From Chryseobacterium glaciei (lineage in GTDB: Bacteria; Bacteroidota; Bacteroidia; Flavobacteriales; Weeksellaceae): a stretch of 64,000 nucleotides of DNA. The position numbers and the translations under genes are program-made. The stretch is taken from positions 2,366,501-2,430,500 of the forward strand of contig NZ_CP015199.1 in assembly GCF_001648155.1 (NCBI RefSeq), in the 5' to 3' direction. The notes below the pieces were generated by a model that saw only the letters and a list, made by a program, of their open reading frames with translations, was not told where the DNA came from and searched no databases. Numbering within the stretch: position 1 is the stretch's first letter; every line of letters starts with the position of its first letter. This document shows positions 51,683-60,613 of this stretch, one piece after another.

Positions 51683-53441
51683 AAATAGAATATGGCGTAC
51701 TGTCATTCAGAACGGAACGAAGTTGAGTGAAGAATCTAAACAATTTAGAATAGATTTCTCCTTCCGTCGAAATGACAGAGTTTTAATCTTACTGTTTTTC
51801 AGCTTCAGCCTTATCCTCAGTCTCACATCTTGTGGTGTCAGAAAATCAATAAAACACGTCCCGGACGTAAAACAATATTCATTAGAAGTTCCGAAAGTCA
51901 GTAAAATTAATGATTCTACTTTTAATTTTAATCAAAATTACTTAACCAAAAACAAGCAACAGCTTTGGGAATTATATATTAAAGGTAACCCTTTACAGCT
52001 AGGCTATAACAACGGTGCATTGACTCAAAATTTAATGCAGAAACAGGAAGAAATTTTCTTTTCAAAAGTAGAAGGTTTTGTTCCGTCGAAGTTTAAGCAA
52101 AAATTATTGAGAGGTTTTCTAAAATGGTACAACCGAAAAATGTACTTGAATGTAAGAGAAGACTATCAGGCAGAATTATTTGGGTTATCTCAATATGCAT
52201 CAGATAAATACAATTTTATTGCACCTAAATATCTGAGAAGTTTATATTTACATGGCGCTCACGATATTGGCCATGCAATGCAGGATTTGATGGTGGTTGG
52301 CTGTACTTCTCTCGCGGTTTGGAATGAAAATACGGAAGATGGAGATCTGTTGATCGGGCGAAATTTCGATTTTTATGTTGGAGATGATTTTGCTAAAAAT
52401 AAATTGATAGAATTCGTAGAGCCTGAACAAGGAATTCCCTACATGTCTGTGAGTTGGCCGGGAATGATTGGCGTGGTTTCAGGGATGAATAAAGAAGGGA
52501 TTACAGTGACAATCAATGCAGGAAAATCTAAAATTCCTTTGACTGCAAAAACACCTATTTCTTTGGTTACGAGAGAGATTTTACAATATGCAAAAAACAT
52601 CGAAGAAGCTATTGCCATTGCAAAAAAGAGGAAGGTTTTCGTTTCCGAATCTATTTTGGTTGGAAGCGCAAATGATAAAAATACAGTCATTATTGAGGTT
52701 TCACCGGATAATTTCGGAGTTTATAAAGTAGAAAATACAAGTCGTGTTTTTTGTACAAATCATTTCCAATCAGATGCTTATAAAGATGATAAAAGAAATA
52801 AAAAACATATTATAGAAAGTCATTCTGAATACCGTTACGAAAAACTTCAGGAACTTTTAGAAAAAAATAAAAAGCTGAATCCTGAAAAAATGGCTTCTGT
52901 TTTAAGAGATAAATCGGGCTTAAAAGAGGAGAAAATAGGTTATGGAAATGAAAAGGCAATCAATCAGTTACTGGCGCATCATGCCGTGATTTTTTCGCCT
53001 CAGAAAAAATTGGTTTGGGTTTCTGCGAATCCTTATCAGTTGGGAGAATTTGTATGTTATGATTTAAATGAAATTTTTTCAGATAAAAGATTAAAAAGCG
53101 GTGAATTTGCAAAGTCAAATTTAAATATTGCTAAAGATCCTTTTATTGATTCTCAAGAGTACAAAAATTACGAAGAATATAAAAAATTAAGTTCTCAGAT
53201 TGAAGATGCAATTAATGATAAAAAGAAAATTCTTTCTGATGAATTTATCAATAATTATCAATCTTTAAACCCTGATTTTTGGTTCTTATATTATCAGGCA
53301 GGAAAGTATTATTTCAATAAAAAAGAATATTCTAAAGCGAAAATTCAATTTGAAGCAGCGTTAACAAAAGAAATTACAACTGTTCCAGATAGAGAAAATG
53401 TTGAGGAATATTTGAAGAAAACATTAAAAAAATTAAAATGA
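51675..53441 (+). CDS. C45-family acyltransferase/hydrolase-like lipoprotein with repeat-derived N-terminus
   Basis: A 588-residue protein. The core is of the acyl-CoA:6-aminopenicillanate acyltransferase (C45) family: the autoprocessing nucleophile is likely the Cys in MVVGCTSLAVWNE, followed by LLIGRNFDFYVGDDF and GMIGVVSGMNKEGITVTINAG. The C-terminal 60 residues resemble one TPR-like unit. A lipoprotein signal (LFFSFSLILSLTSC) begins only at about residue 37. The codons before it, from the GTG start, are almost wholly translated TGTCATTC-type palindromic repeat. The true start is uncertain. It may acylate or deacylate a pigment intermediate; this is inference from the cluster. Confidence 0.8.
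   Translation: MNKNRIWRTVIQNGTKLSEESKQFRIDFSFRRNDRVLILLFFSFSLILSLTSCGVRKSIKHVPDVKQYSLEVPKVSKINDSTFNFNQNYLTKNKQQLWELYIKGNPLQLGYNNGALTQNLMQKQEEIFFSKVEGFVPSKFKQKLLRGFLKWYNRKMYLNVREDYQAELFGLSQYASDKYNFIAPKYLRSLYLHGAHDIGHAMQDLMVVGCTSLAVWNENTEDGDLLIGRNFDFYVGDDFAKNKLIEFVEPEQGIPYMSVSWPGMIGVVSGMNKEGITVTINAGKSKIPLTAKTPISLVTREILQYAKNIEEAIAIAKKRKVFVSESILVGSANDKNTVIIEVSPDNFGVYKVENTSRVFCTNHFQSDAYKDDKRNKKHIIESHSEYRYEKLQELLEKNKKLNPEKMASVLRDKSGLKEEKIGYGNEKAINQLLAHHAVIFSPQKKLVWVSANPYQLGEFVCYDLNEIFSDKRLKSGEFAKSNLNIAKDPFIDSQEYKNYEEYKKLSSQIEDAINDKKKILSDEFINNYQSLNPDFWFLYYQAGKYYFNKKEYSKAKIQFEAALTKEITTVPDRENVEEYLKKTLKKLK
51700..51778 (+). repeat. TGTCATTC palindromic repeat, copy 1, inside a coding frame
   Basis: CTGTCATTCAGAACGGAACG at the left and TTCCGTCGAAATGACAG at the right form inverted ends, with GAAGAATCT and AGATTTCTCC inside. 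The same family occurs at 61392-61474. This copy covers codons 9-35 of the C45-family gene. Confidence 0.85.
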
Positions 53442-53803
53442 TTCCCAAAAGTATACGGTATTTATTTTCCATTCCTTTTATTATAATTGTTTGTTATTCT
53501 GTGTATTTGCTGAGTAGATACAATTCAATTCCAGAGATAATTCCTATTCATGGTTACGGAAGATCGACAGGCGGATCTGGAAGTAAATTATTTCTTTTTT
53601 CACCAATTATATTAAACATGATCATTTTATTGTTCATTTGGAGAATCATCAAAAATCCTGGTAAGATCAATTTTACTTTTGAGAATAAAGATGAAAATTA
53701 CAAGAAAGAAACTTTTACAGTACAGTTGGTTTTGGTGATTATTGCTATATTTATTACTGTTTTTACAACACTTTTGTTGTTCTCCGATGTTGTTTATAAA
53801 TAA
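53438..53803 (+). CDS. DUF1648-like membrane protein
   Basis: A 121-residue protein with three predicted membrane helices (about 7-25, 52-69, 95-115). The block YNSIPEIIPIHGYGRSTGGSGSKLFLF has the P-I-H-x-G-x-G-x-K pattern of DUF1648 proteins. The start overlaps the C45-gene stop by 4 bp (ATGA), so they are coupled. The function is unknown. The following 250-bp spacer (53804-54053) is very AT-rich and I see no feature in it beyond the presumed promoter of the next gene. Confidence 0.7.
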   Translation: MIPKSIRYLFSIPFIIIVCYSVYLLSRYNSIPEIIPIHGYGRSTGGSGSKLFLFSPIILNMIILLFIWRIIKNPGKINFTFENKDENYKKETFTVQLVLVIIAIFITVFTTLLLFSDVVYK

Positions 53804-54053
53804 TTTTAATTCTTGAAATTTTAATAGAATGCTTATTGGTAATAATAACAATTAGCCTTATTTATTTTGTTTAATTTTTATTTATTATTTAATAAATATT
53901 ATTTGTGTTTTTATAAGTGTTTATGGTGTTTTTATTGAATAATAACTTTTTAATTGTTTATTTTGTTTTATTATTTTAATTGATTTTGCTTTTTTAATGT
54001 AAAAATATTTGGCGCGTAGTTAGTTTATTATTTATATTCGTTTCCTTAAAACC

Positions 54054-55154
54054 ATGAAACGAATGAGAAAAAACTATTTTTTATCTCTTATATTTTTATT
54101 GATGCTGTTTTCTTGTAAAGATGAGAAGATGGAAGGAGTGGAGGTAGAGAGTTCTTTTGTTAATTTTGAAATCAATGCGGTTCCATACGCTAAATTATCT
54201 ACCTATGCTTTCTTCACAGGTGAACTAAAAAATTTAACTCCATCAAGCAAGGTAATTCCTTATGAACCTGCAAGTTCGCTGTTTACCGATTATGCTCTTA
54301 AAAAGAGATTTATCTGGATGCCGCAAGGCGTAAAAGCGACTTTTGATGCAGATGATAAAACACTGAATTTCCCTGTAGGAACTGTTTTAATAAAAAGCTT
54401 TTATTACAATACAGTACAGCCTAATAATACCACCAAAATACTGGAAACGCGATTAATGATAAGAAAATCAACTGGTTGGATTTTTGCAGAATACATGTGG
54501 AATGATGAACAGACAGAAGCCAATCTGGTTACCGGAACAGATTTTACAAGTGGTAGTTCTAAAAACTTAACTTTCAAAAAAGAGAATAATGAAGTCATGA
54601 ATATTGATTACAGAATTCCTTCAGAATCAGAATGCTATGCCTGTCATAAATTAGATAACAAGCCGGTTCCTATCGGTGTAAAACCTCAAAATATTAATAC
54701 AACATATAGCTACGAAGGAGGAGTTAAAAATCAATTGCAAAAATTGGTGGATGAAGGTTATCTTTTAAGTTACCCTTCAAATATTGTTTCTACAGTTAAT
54801 TACAAAGATACCAGCAAACCTGTAGATATACGGTTGCGGTCTTATTTAGATATCAACTGCGCGCATTGTCATCAACAAAATGCGCGTTGTGATTATCGTG
54901 CTATACGATTGAGTTTTAGCCAAACGACAAACCTTACCAATATGGGAGTTTGCGTAATGGCAGATGAACCGCAAGGTCCTTCATTAGAGAAGATTATAAC
55001 ACCCGGAAATCATAATAAATCGGTGATGAGCTTTAGACTTAATTCTGTAGATGAGAGTAACAGAATGCCTTTGTTGGGAAGAACGATTGTACACGATGAA
55101 GGAGTTGAACTCTTAAAGCAATGGATCAATTCTCTTAACCAAAACTGTCCTTAA
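54054..55154 (+). CDS. SO2930-type dihaem c-type cytochrome lipoprotein
   Basis: A 366-residue protein with a lipoprotein signal (LLMLFSC, Cys 22). It has two CxxCH sites, ESECYACHKLDNKPVPIGVKPQNI and DINCAHCHQQNARCDYRA. The N-terminal half (YEPASSLFTDYALKKRFIWMPQG) and these motifs match the SO2930 dihaem cytochrome family. It acts in electron transfer or as part of a surface complex with the next gene, as such pairs recur. An ATG at 54063 is an alternative start. Nothing ties it to pigment synthesis. Confidence 0.85.
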   Translation: MKRMRKNYFLSLIFLLMLFSCKDEKMEGVEVESSFVNFEINAVPYAKLSTYAFFTGELKNLTPSSKVIPYEPASSLFTDYALKKRFIWMPQGVKATFDADDKTLNFPVGTVLIKSFYYNTVQPNNTTKILETRLMIRKSTGWIFAEYMWNDEQTEANLVTGTDFTSGSSKNLTFKKENNEVMNIDYRIPSESECYACHKLDNKPVPIGVKPQNINTTYSYEGGVKNQLQKLVDEGYLLSYPSNIVSTVNYKDTSKPVDIRLRSYLDINCAHCHQQNARCDYRAIRLSFSQTTNLTNMGVCVMADEPQGPSLEKIITPGNHNKSVMSFRLNSVDESNRMPLLGRTIVHDEGVELLKQWINSLNQNCP

Positions 55155-55179
55155 AAACAAATAACCAAACTGAAAGAAT

Positions 55180-57192
55180 ATGAGAAAAAAATTATCCTTT
55201 TTTGTTTTATTATCTAATATAACATGGGGAATAGCACAACTTACTTGCGCTTCTGCAGTAAATCTTACGGTAGGAACATATACAGCACCTGCAGTTACAG
55301 GAACGCCACCATCCATAGTTTGTAATTTGGGAACTCTCGGATCAGCAGCGGTATGGTACAAATACACAGCTACTGCAAATAAGAATGTTACTGTTTCTTC
55401 GTTCGTAGCAGGGCAAAATGTAGACACAAGAGTGATGGTATATTCAGGAAGTTGTGGAGCATTAGCATGTGTTGCAGCAAATGATGACTCTTCTGGTACT
55501 TCTTCACAGGTTACCTTTGGAGCTGTTGCCGGAAACACCTATTATGTGGTGTTCGACAACAGATGGTCTAGTTTAGGATTTAATTTTAATGTAACTGAAT
55601 CAGCACCTGTTATCAATCGACTTTCATTTGTTTCTCAGCCGGTTACGGTAGCCGGTAGTTACAATAACTGTGTGGTAGATATGAACGGGGATTATTTAGA
55701 TGATATTGTTTCTGTCGTAAATAATACTCAAATCGTTATCTCATATCAAAAGCAGGGAGGTGGATTCAATGATGTTACGTATACAATTCCCAATACGACA
55801 GTATTACCTTCATGGAGCATTGCTGCCGGAGATTACGACAATAACGGTTTTAATGATCTGGTGTATGGTTCTGGAAGCGGGATTGCTTTTTTGAAAGCTA
55901 GTGCTGACGGAACGGCCTTTATTGCTGATAGAAAACCACAATCTTTTTTAGTTCAGAGAACTAATTTTATAGATATCAATAATGATGGAAAACTGGATGC
56001 TTTCATTTGTGATGATAACGCTCCGAACAGGTATTATATGAATGATGGAACAAATATGAACCACAATCAGGGAGGAATGGGAGATTTCCCTTCTGGTGGA
56101 AATTACGGTTCTATCTGGATTGATTATGATAACGATGGTGACATGGACTTATACATTGCAAAATGTAGCGGAGGAGGTTCCGGTCCCGGAGGAAATATAG
56201 ATGAGCTTCACAGAAACAACGGAAACGGAACTTTCACAAACGTTGCTCTTGCTGCGAATATGGCTAATCCTACCCAGACATGGTCTACTGCTTGGGGAGA
56301 TTTTAATAATGATGGTTGGATGGACGCTGTCGTAGGAATCAATGCTACAACCAACGGGCTGAGCAAAGTGATGAAGAATAATGGGGATGGTACATTTACC
56401 GATAAATCAGTAGGTTCGGGTTATGATATAGTTAATGCTTCAAGCAGAGAATATATTGCTTATGATTTTGATAATGATGGATTTCTGGATGTCTTAGGCG
56501 CAGGAAATACAATCATGTTTGGAAATGGTGATTTTACTTTTACTCCAAATGCTACTGTTTACAGCTTAAATATAACAAAGCGCCCAATTGGAGATCTCAA
56601 TAATGACGGATTTCTGGATATTCAGAATGGAAATACCATCATGATGAATGCCGGAAACACCAATAAATGGCTAAAAGTAACATTAAAAGGAACTCAAAGT
56701 AACAGAAACGGAATCGGAGCAAGAGTTGAAATTTACGGAGCTTGGGGAAAACAAATCCGAGATGTACAGAGCGGAACAGGTTTCGGAAATATGAGTACAC
56801 TGAATGCTCATTTCGGAATTGGTCAGGCTACAGCCATTACAAAAGTAATTATAAAATGGCCTTCAGGTATTGTTGATACGATTTACAATGTAACGCCAAA
56901 CACGACATTAAATGTTGTGGAAGGATCATTCTTGAATACGAGAGAAGTACAGACTACTCAGGAAATATTCACTATTTATCCAAATCCGAGTGATGATATT
57001 ATCAATTTTAAATCTAAAAATGATTTTACTCCAACCGAAGCAAAAGTGTATGAAATGACTGGTAGAATGGTTTTACAAACAAAGGTTGAAAGAAACTCAA
57101 TGTCTATCAAACAATTAAATTCAGGTATTTACATGCTTGTTTTGGCAGATAAAAATGGAAAAACATATTCTCAGAAGCTAACGAAAAAATAA
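55180..57192 (+). CDS. FG-GAP/ASPIC-repeat protein secreted by the type IX system
   Basis: A 670-residue protein with a signal peptide (cleavage near GIAQ) and an N-terminal beta domain (about 20-140, ASAVNLTVGTYTAPAVTG, YYVVFDNRWSS). FG-GAP/VCBS-type repeats with Ca-binding DxDxDG patterns follow (DYDNNGFNDLVYG, DINNDGKLDAF, DYDNDGDMDLYIAK, DFNNDGWMDAVVG). An ASPIC/UnbV domain comes next (NRNGIGARVEIYG, FGIGQATAITKVIIKWPSG), and a C-terminal type IX sorting domain ends the chain (FTIYPNPSDDIINF...YSQKLTKK). It is exported to the surface, probably as the partner of the cytochrome upstream (25-bp gap). Confidence 0.88.
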   Translation: MRKKLSFFVLLSNITWGIAQLTCASAVNLTVGTYTAPAVTGTPPSIVCNLGTLGSAAVWYKYTATANKNVTVSSFVAGQNVDTRVMVYSGSCGALACVAANDDSSGTSSQVTFGAVAGNTYYVVFDNRWSSLGFNFNVTESAPVINRLSFVSQPVTVAGSYNNCVVDMNGDYLDDIVSVVNNTQIVISYQKQGGGFNDVTYTIPNTTVLPSWSIAAGDYDNNGFNDLVYGSGSGIAFLKASADGTAFIADRKPQSFLVQRTNFIDINNDGKLDAFICDDNAPNRYYMNDGTNMNHNQGGMGDFPSGGNYGSIWIDYDNDGDMDLYIAKCSGGGSGPGGNIDELHRNNGNGTFTNVALAANMANPTQTWSTAWGDFNNDGWMDAVVGINATTNGLSKVMKNNGDGTFTDKSVGSGYDIVNASSREYIAYDFDNDGFLDVLGAGNTIMFGNGDFTFTPNATVYSLNITKRPIGDLNNDGFLDIQNGNTIMMNAGNTNKWLKVTLKGTQSNRNGIGARVEIYGAWGKQIRDVQSGTGFGNMSTLNAHFGIGQATAITKVIIKWPSGIVDTIYNVTPNTTLNVVEGSFLNTREVQTTQEIFTIYPNPSDDIINFKSKNDFTPTEAKVYEMTGRMVLQTKVERNSMSIKQLNSGIYMLVLADKNGKTYSQKLTKK

Positions 57193-57216
57193 AACATAAT
57201 TTATCCTTCATAACTC

Positions 57217-57246
57217 ACTGCAAGGTCGAAAGGCTTTGCAGTTTTT
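57217..57246 (+). terminator. terminator after the FG-GAP protein
   Basis: ACTGCAA (57217-57223) pairs with TTGCAGT (57236-57242), followed by TTTTT. Confidence 0.8.
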
Positions 57247-57263
57247 GTTTAAAAAAGGTTGGA

Positions 57264-58436
57264 TTAATTATTATCAGGATTCACTCTATTCAAAAAGAAA
57301 AAAGTGCCTATTCCTAAAATCATAGACATTGTGGTCGCTAAAATGGTACTTCCGATTACGTATTGAAGAAGATTATTCTTAATCAGTTCAAAATTAAGTT
57401 CACTGCTTAAAATATTACTGTCGCTATGTACAAAAGGAGAACCTAAAAATAGTGAAGCTGCAATGATAAAAGGGATAAACGGTGGAAAACTCACGTTAGA
57501 AGCTACAAAAGCCAAGACTTTGTTCAGTTTAAAAAGAACCGCCAGAGAAATAGTTAATAAAGTATGAAATCCCCACAACGGAGAAAATCCTATAAAAACC
57601 CCAAGCGCAATAGAAAAAGCCTTTGTACGGTTGCTTCCGTCGCTTTCTAAAACATCTTCTTTAATGAATCTTTTAAAGCTTTTCTTCCTGAAATTATTAA
57701 TAAAATTTCTCGGAATAATATAAAGCAAAGTAATCGTCACCAAGATCGTATTCAGAATACTGATTCTTGTAAAATCTTTGAAAGGTCTGAAATGCGAAAC
57801 CCTTTCCGCAGGATCATACAAAACTTTTATCGGAACATTTTTTACGGGAACATGTCTCCAGGCTGTTCTTACAATAATTTCAATCTCAAACTCAAATTTT
57901 GGAGTAAAATATTTTTTCGGAATTTTATGTAAAGGATATAAACGATAACCGGATTGGGTGTCTTCCAGCTTAATTCCGGTTTCAAACCAAAACCAGAAAT
58001 TAGAAAAACGATTTCCGAAACTGCTTTTCTTTGGAATTCCGTCTTGCGACATATTTCGATTTCCGATCAGTAAAACATCATGTTCTTCATTCAATAATGC
58101 TTCCACAAAAACCGGAAGGTCATCCGGATAATGTTGCCCGTCTGAATCAATCGTTATTGAATAATTGAACCCCAATTCTTTTGCCTTTCTGAAACCTATT
58201 TTAAGTCCATTTCCTTTTCCTTTATTCTCAGGCAGGGAAACGGTTGTAATCTGAGGATATTGACCGAGAATGCGAGGTGTGGAGTCCGTAGAACCATCAT
58301 TGATCACAATGATACTTTCGGTATAGTCTAAAACACCAGTAATCACTCTTCTCAGAGTTTTCTCGTTGTTGTAAGTAGGTATTAAAATGCAGATTTTCTT
58401 TTCAGAAATTGCATTCTGTACTTCAGGAAGGGTCAT
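57264..58436 (-). CDS. family 2 glycosyltransferase fused to DUF2062
   Basis: A 390-residue protein. The N-terminal GT-A domain (about 1-230) has CILIPTYNNEKTLRRVI, SIIVINDGSTDSTPRIL and the DxD-like ITIDSDGQHYPDDLP; QSGYRLYPLHKIPKKYF resembles dolichol-phosphate mannosyltransferase-type enzymes. The C-terminal DUF2062 part (about 270-390) has several membrane helices and FIGFSPLWGFHTLLTISLAVLFKLN. This fusion is frequent in aryl polyene/flexirubin clusters. The sugar donor and acceptor are unknown. It is the last gene of the right-arm minus-strand operon. Confidence 0.88.
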   Translation of the reverse strand: MTLPEVQNAISEKKICILIPTYNNEKTLRRVITGVLDYTESIIVINDGSTDSTPRILGQYPQITTVSLPENKGKGNGLKIGFRKAKELGFNYSITIDSDGQHYPDDLPVFVEALLNEEHDVLLIGNRNMSQDGIPKKSSFGNRFSNFWFWFETGIKLEDTQSGYRLYPLHKIPKKYFTPKFEFEIEIIVRTAWRHVPVKNVPIKVLYDPAERVSHFRPFKDFTRISILNTILVTITLLYIIPRNFINNFRKKSFKRFIKEDVLESDGSNRTKAFSIALGVFIGFSPLWGFHTLLTISLAVLFKLNKVLAFVASNVSFPPFIPFIIAASLFLGSPFVHSDSNILSSELNFELIKNNLLQYVIGSTILATTMSMILGIGTFFFLNRVNPDNN

Positions 58437-58440
58437 TGTT

Positions 58441-58917
58441 TTATTTTAATGATGCTTTTTCAGTATCAGACATGGTTTTGGACTGTACAGCAAACTTTTT
58501 AATATAACTTTTCATAGCTGCATTTTGCTTTCCGTAGTTGCTTAAAATGAATGCTTTATCATCTTTCAATCCACCTCTGTATCCTACAATTTTAGGGATA
58601 TTTTCCTGAACACTTAGTCTTATCAGCCTTAATTCAATATTGTTAGGATTTGATTTAATAATACTTTCAAGGTTTACTGCTCCGGCTTTTACGAGCGCTT
58701 TTCTGTTTTGTTTAACAATTTTGGCTTCCATGATCTTCGCAGCAGCTTTATATCCAATGGTTACAGCATCAGAACCTGACTGTTTTTCGGCAGTATTAAT
58801 AAATGCCTGTGTGTTTTCGTTGGATTGATTGGCTTTTGCATAGCTATTTCTTAATGCTTCCAAATCTGTTTGAAAGAATAAAATAAAAGCTGTTATGAAT
58901 GATAAAATGAACTTCAT
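58441..58917 (-). CDS. secreted helical protein of the pigment cluster
   Basis: A 158-residue protein with a signal peptide (MKFILSFITAFILFF) and an all-helical mature part (LEALRNSYAKANQSNENTQAFINTAEKQ, IGYKAAAKIMEAKIVKQNRKALVKAGAV, SNPNNIELRLIRLSVQENIPKIVGY). The helices look like a small TPR-like solenoid. I do not know its function. It lies 4 bp upstream of the glycosyltransferase gene and overlaps the dehydratase gene by 4 bp, so it belongs to the operon. Confidence 0.8.
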   Translation of the reverse strand: MKFILSFITAFILFFQTDLEALRNSYAKANQSNENTQAFINTAEKQSGSDAVTIGYKAAAKIMEAKIVKQNRKALVKAGAVNLESIIKSNPNNIELRLIRLSVQENIPKIVGYRGGLKDDKAFILSNYGKQNAAMKSYIKKFAVQSKTMSDTEKASLK

Positions 58918-59294
58918 GATGTCAATTTTTTATAGTTTACTGACATTTTTAATGCAATAGTCTCGCCAAAAGAAGTGGTATTCTTTACTTTAACTTCATC
59001 TTCGGTTTCAGTAATATCTAATTGTAAAGTTAAATCCGGTGTTTCAAACGGGTTGATGATCGCCATGAATTTTACATTCGAAGCAGATTTTAAAAATAAT
59101 TGCGCACCTGTAAATTCTTCAGTCAGTTCTTTTACGATCTGCATCATGCAAACTCCCGGAGTTACAGGGTTTCCCGGAAAATGTCCATTGAAAATATCAT
59201 GATCTTTATTTAAACTGATATTTGCGATGAAGCGTCCGTTTTCTTCTTTTTCGGATGATTGTAAAGTGTAAAAGTCTGTAAGTATGGTTTGCAT
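58914..59294 (-). CDS. FabZ-like 3-hydroxyacyl-ACP dehydratase (hotdog)
   Basis: A 126-residue hotdog protein with FNGHFPGNPVTPGVCMMQIVKELTEEF, the FabZ-type catalytic loop (His in GHFPG and a following helix with Glu). It would remove water from the 3-hydroxyacyl intermediates to give the conjugated double bonds of the polyene. It is shorter than housekeeping FabZ (about 150). It overlaps the helical-protein gene by 4 bp. Confidence 0.87.
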   Translation of the reverse strand: MQTILTDFYTLQSSEKEENGRFIANISLNKDHDIFNGHFPGNPVTPGVCMMQIVKELTEEFTGAQLFLKSASNVKFMAIINPFETPDLTLQLDITETEDEVKVKNTTSFGETIALKMSVNYKKLTS

Positions 59295-59297
59295 CAG

Positions 59298-59933
59298 CTA
59301 TTCTGTTTCGGTTATTTGAAATAGTTTTATATTGATCTTGAAATCTTTATGTTGAAGATTCAAACTATCCGCGAAGATATGTTTTTTTGCTTCAAAAGTG
59401 AAATCGATTTTTTCCTTATTGTTTTTGGTGTAAATGATCTGGTTCAGCAATCCATTTTCTTTATTAAAGAACAAATAATATTGTTTCTTATCCAGTTTTG
59501 AGAGGTAGATTTTCGATTTTTCATTCTCAAAAGTTTCATTAACAGGATATTTCTGTTTTAACAATTGCTGAAAATCATTCTTTAAAAAATTAATAACAAT
59601 CTTTTTATCTAAATCTGCTAGAACATAGTTAAGCTTAAAATTTTCTCCTGAAATCTCGAAATCAATTAATTTATTTCCAAAATCAGAGGTTAATACGACA
59701 CGGTGTATCGCGTCATTTAGTTTTTTAATAATTAAAATTCCGCTTACATGATTTTTATAAATATCCATCTGACATTTATAAACATAATCTTCATTAGAAG
59801 AAAAGTATAAATTTTCAACGATCTTCTCAGAAGTCGAAACGGATTTTGCGTCTGCAAGTTTATATGTTTTACACGAAACAAACAGCAGAAAAATCAGACT
59901 ATAAAGAAAACTCTGAAGCAGAAATCGGCGCAT
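59298..59933 (-). CDS. LolB-like outer-membrane lipoprotein of the pigment cluster
   Basis: Start chosen at 59933 (MRRFLLQSFLYSLIFLLFVSC), giving a clean lipoprotein signal with Cys 21; an earlier ATG at 59957 would add eight residues. The 211-residue protein has alternating strands (YKCQMDIYKNHVSGILIIKKLN, HRVVLTSDFGNKLIDFEISGENFKLNYVL) like an unclosed LolA/LolB barrel. Together with the LolA homologue it may carry or insert the hydrophobic pigment or its lipid carrier. The gene overlaps the lolA-like gene by 35 bp, an unusually long overlap. Confidence 0.72.
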   Translation of the reverse strand: MRRFLLQSFLYSLIFLLFVSCKTYKLADAKSVSTSEKIVENLYFSSNEDYVYKCQMDIYKNHVSGILIIKKLNDAIHRVVLTSDFGNKLIDFEISGENFKLNYVLADLDKKIVINFLKNDFQQLLKQKYPVNETFENEKSKIYLSKLDKKQYYLFFNKENGLLNQIIYTKNNKEKIDFTFEAKKHIFADSLNLQHKDFKINIKLFQITETE

Positions 59934-60525
59934 TGATCTTTGTATTTTTGAAAACAATATTCGTAGTGTCTCCTGAAGCTTCCGTCATATTTACTTGTGA
60001 AACGGTTGATTGACCTTTTGGAAAACTCAATTCAATTTGTTTGATGTATTTCAATAATTGAGCAGATTTCGGAGTAAATTTTGCGATATTATAATTCGCA
60101 TTTTTCAAATAAGCAACTGAAAATTCAGGATCGTTAAACATCTGTCCGTTTGAACTTCCTACAATCAGTTTATTGATCTTTTCAAAGGTTTTACTTTTTG
60201 CATCAACAGAAGATTTCTTTCCCTGGTCGTTGATGAATATTTTATTGTCCTTGAAGATAATGCTGTATTGATAAGGCTTTGTATATTTCCAGCTTAAAAT
60301 GTTGGGTGTTTTTAAAGACATTCTTCCATATGTCACAATGTTTTTATCCAAAAAATCCATTTTCTTGGTTTGGATAAAATCACTTTGTAAGGTTTTTATT
60401 TCCTTCGTTTCAGATGAAACTTTGGTCACAAAAGCTCTTGCTTCAGCGCCTGTCATTGCTGTATTTTGAGCAAAAAAGAAGCTTGAAACTAATAAGAATG
60501 CTCCGAAAGCAATATTTTTAATCAT
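59899..60525 (-). CDS. LolA-family outer-membrane lipoprotein carrier homologue
   Basis: A 208-residue periplasmic protein with a signal peptide (cleavage near FFAQN). LolA features are TLQSDFIQTKKMDFLDKNIVTYGRMSLKTPNILSWKYTKPYQYSIIFKDNKIFIND, then the C-terminal QVNMTEASGDTTNIVFKNTKINAPIS. LolA-like genes are standard in aryl polyene and flexirubin clusters, where they probably move the pigment precursor through the periplasm; a housekeeping LolA is expected elsewhere. Confidence 0.87.
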   Translation of the reverse strand: MIKNIAFGAFLLVSSFFFAQNTAMTGAEARAFVTKVSSETKEIKTLQSDFIQTKKMDFLDKNIVTYGRMSLKTPNILSWKYTKPYQYSIIFKDNKIFINDQGKKSSVDAKSKTFEKINKLIVGSSNGQMFNDPEFSVAYLKNANYNIAKFTPKSAQLLKYIKQIELSFPKGQSTVSQVNMTEASGDTTNIVFKNTKINAPISASEFSL

Positions 60526-60557
60526 TTATAAATTCGGTTTTATTTTGTTATTGTTTA

Positions 60558-60601
60558 CATTGGATTGCATCCAATGCTTTGTTAAGTCGTCCCTTCGGGA
60601 C
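60558..60601. repeat. double palindrome between the deacetylase and lolA-like genes
   Basis: CATTGGATTGCATCCAATG (60558-60576) is a palindrome with a 3-nt loop. It is followed by GTCCCTTCGGGAC (60589-60601). The second resembles the GAACCCGAAGGGTTC hairpin at 46509-46523 in design (5-6-bp arms around a GAA or TTC loop). No gene is present in the 88-bp spacer. Confidence 0.7.
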
Positions 60602-60613
60602 TCCCAACCAATA

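Noticed and set aside
53804..54053. Replication origin or attachment site in the very AT-rich spacer
   Set aside because: No DnaA-box series, repeats or replication genes were seen; it is simply AT-rich.
55113..55538. A 141-codon minus-strand ORF over the cytochrome/FG-GAP junction
   Set aside because: It is antisense to two clear genes and its composition mirrors the Thr/Val/Ala-rich FG-GAP protein; no own motifs.
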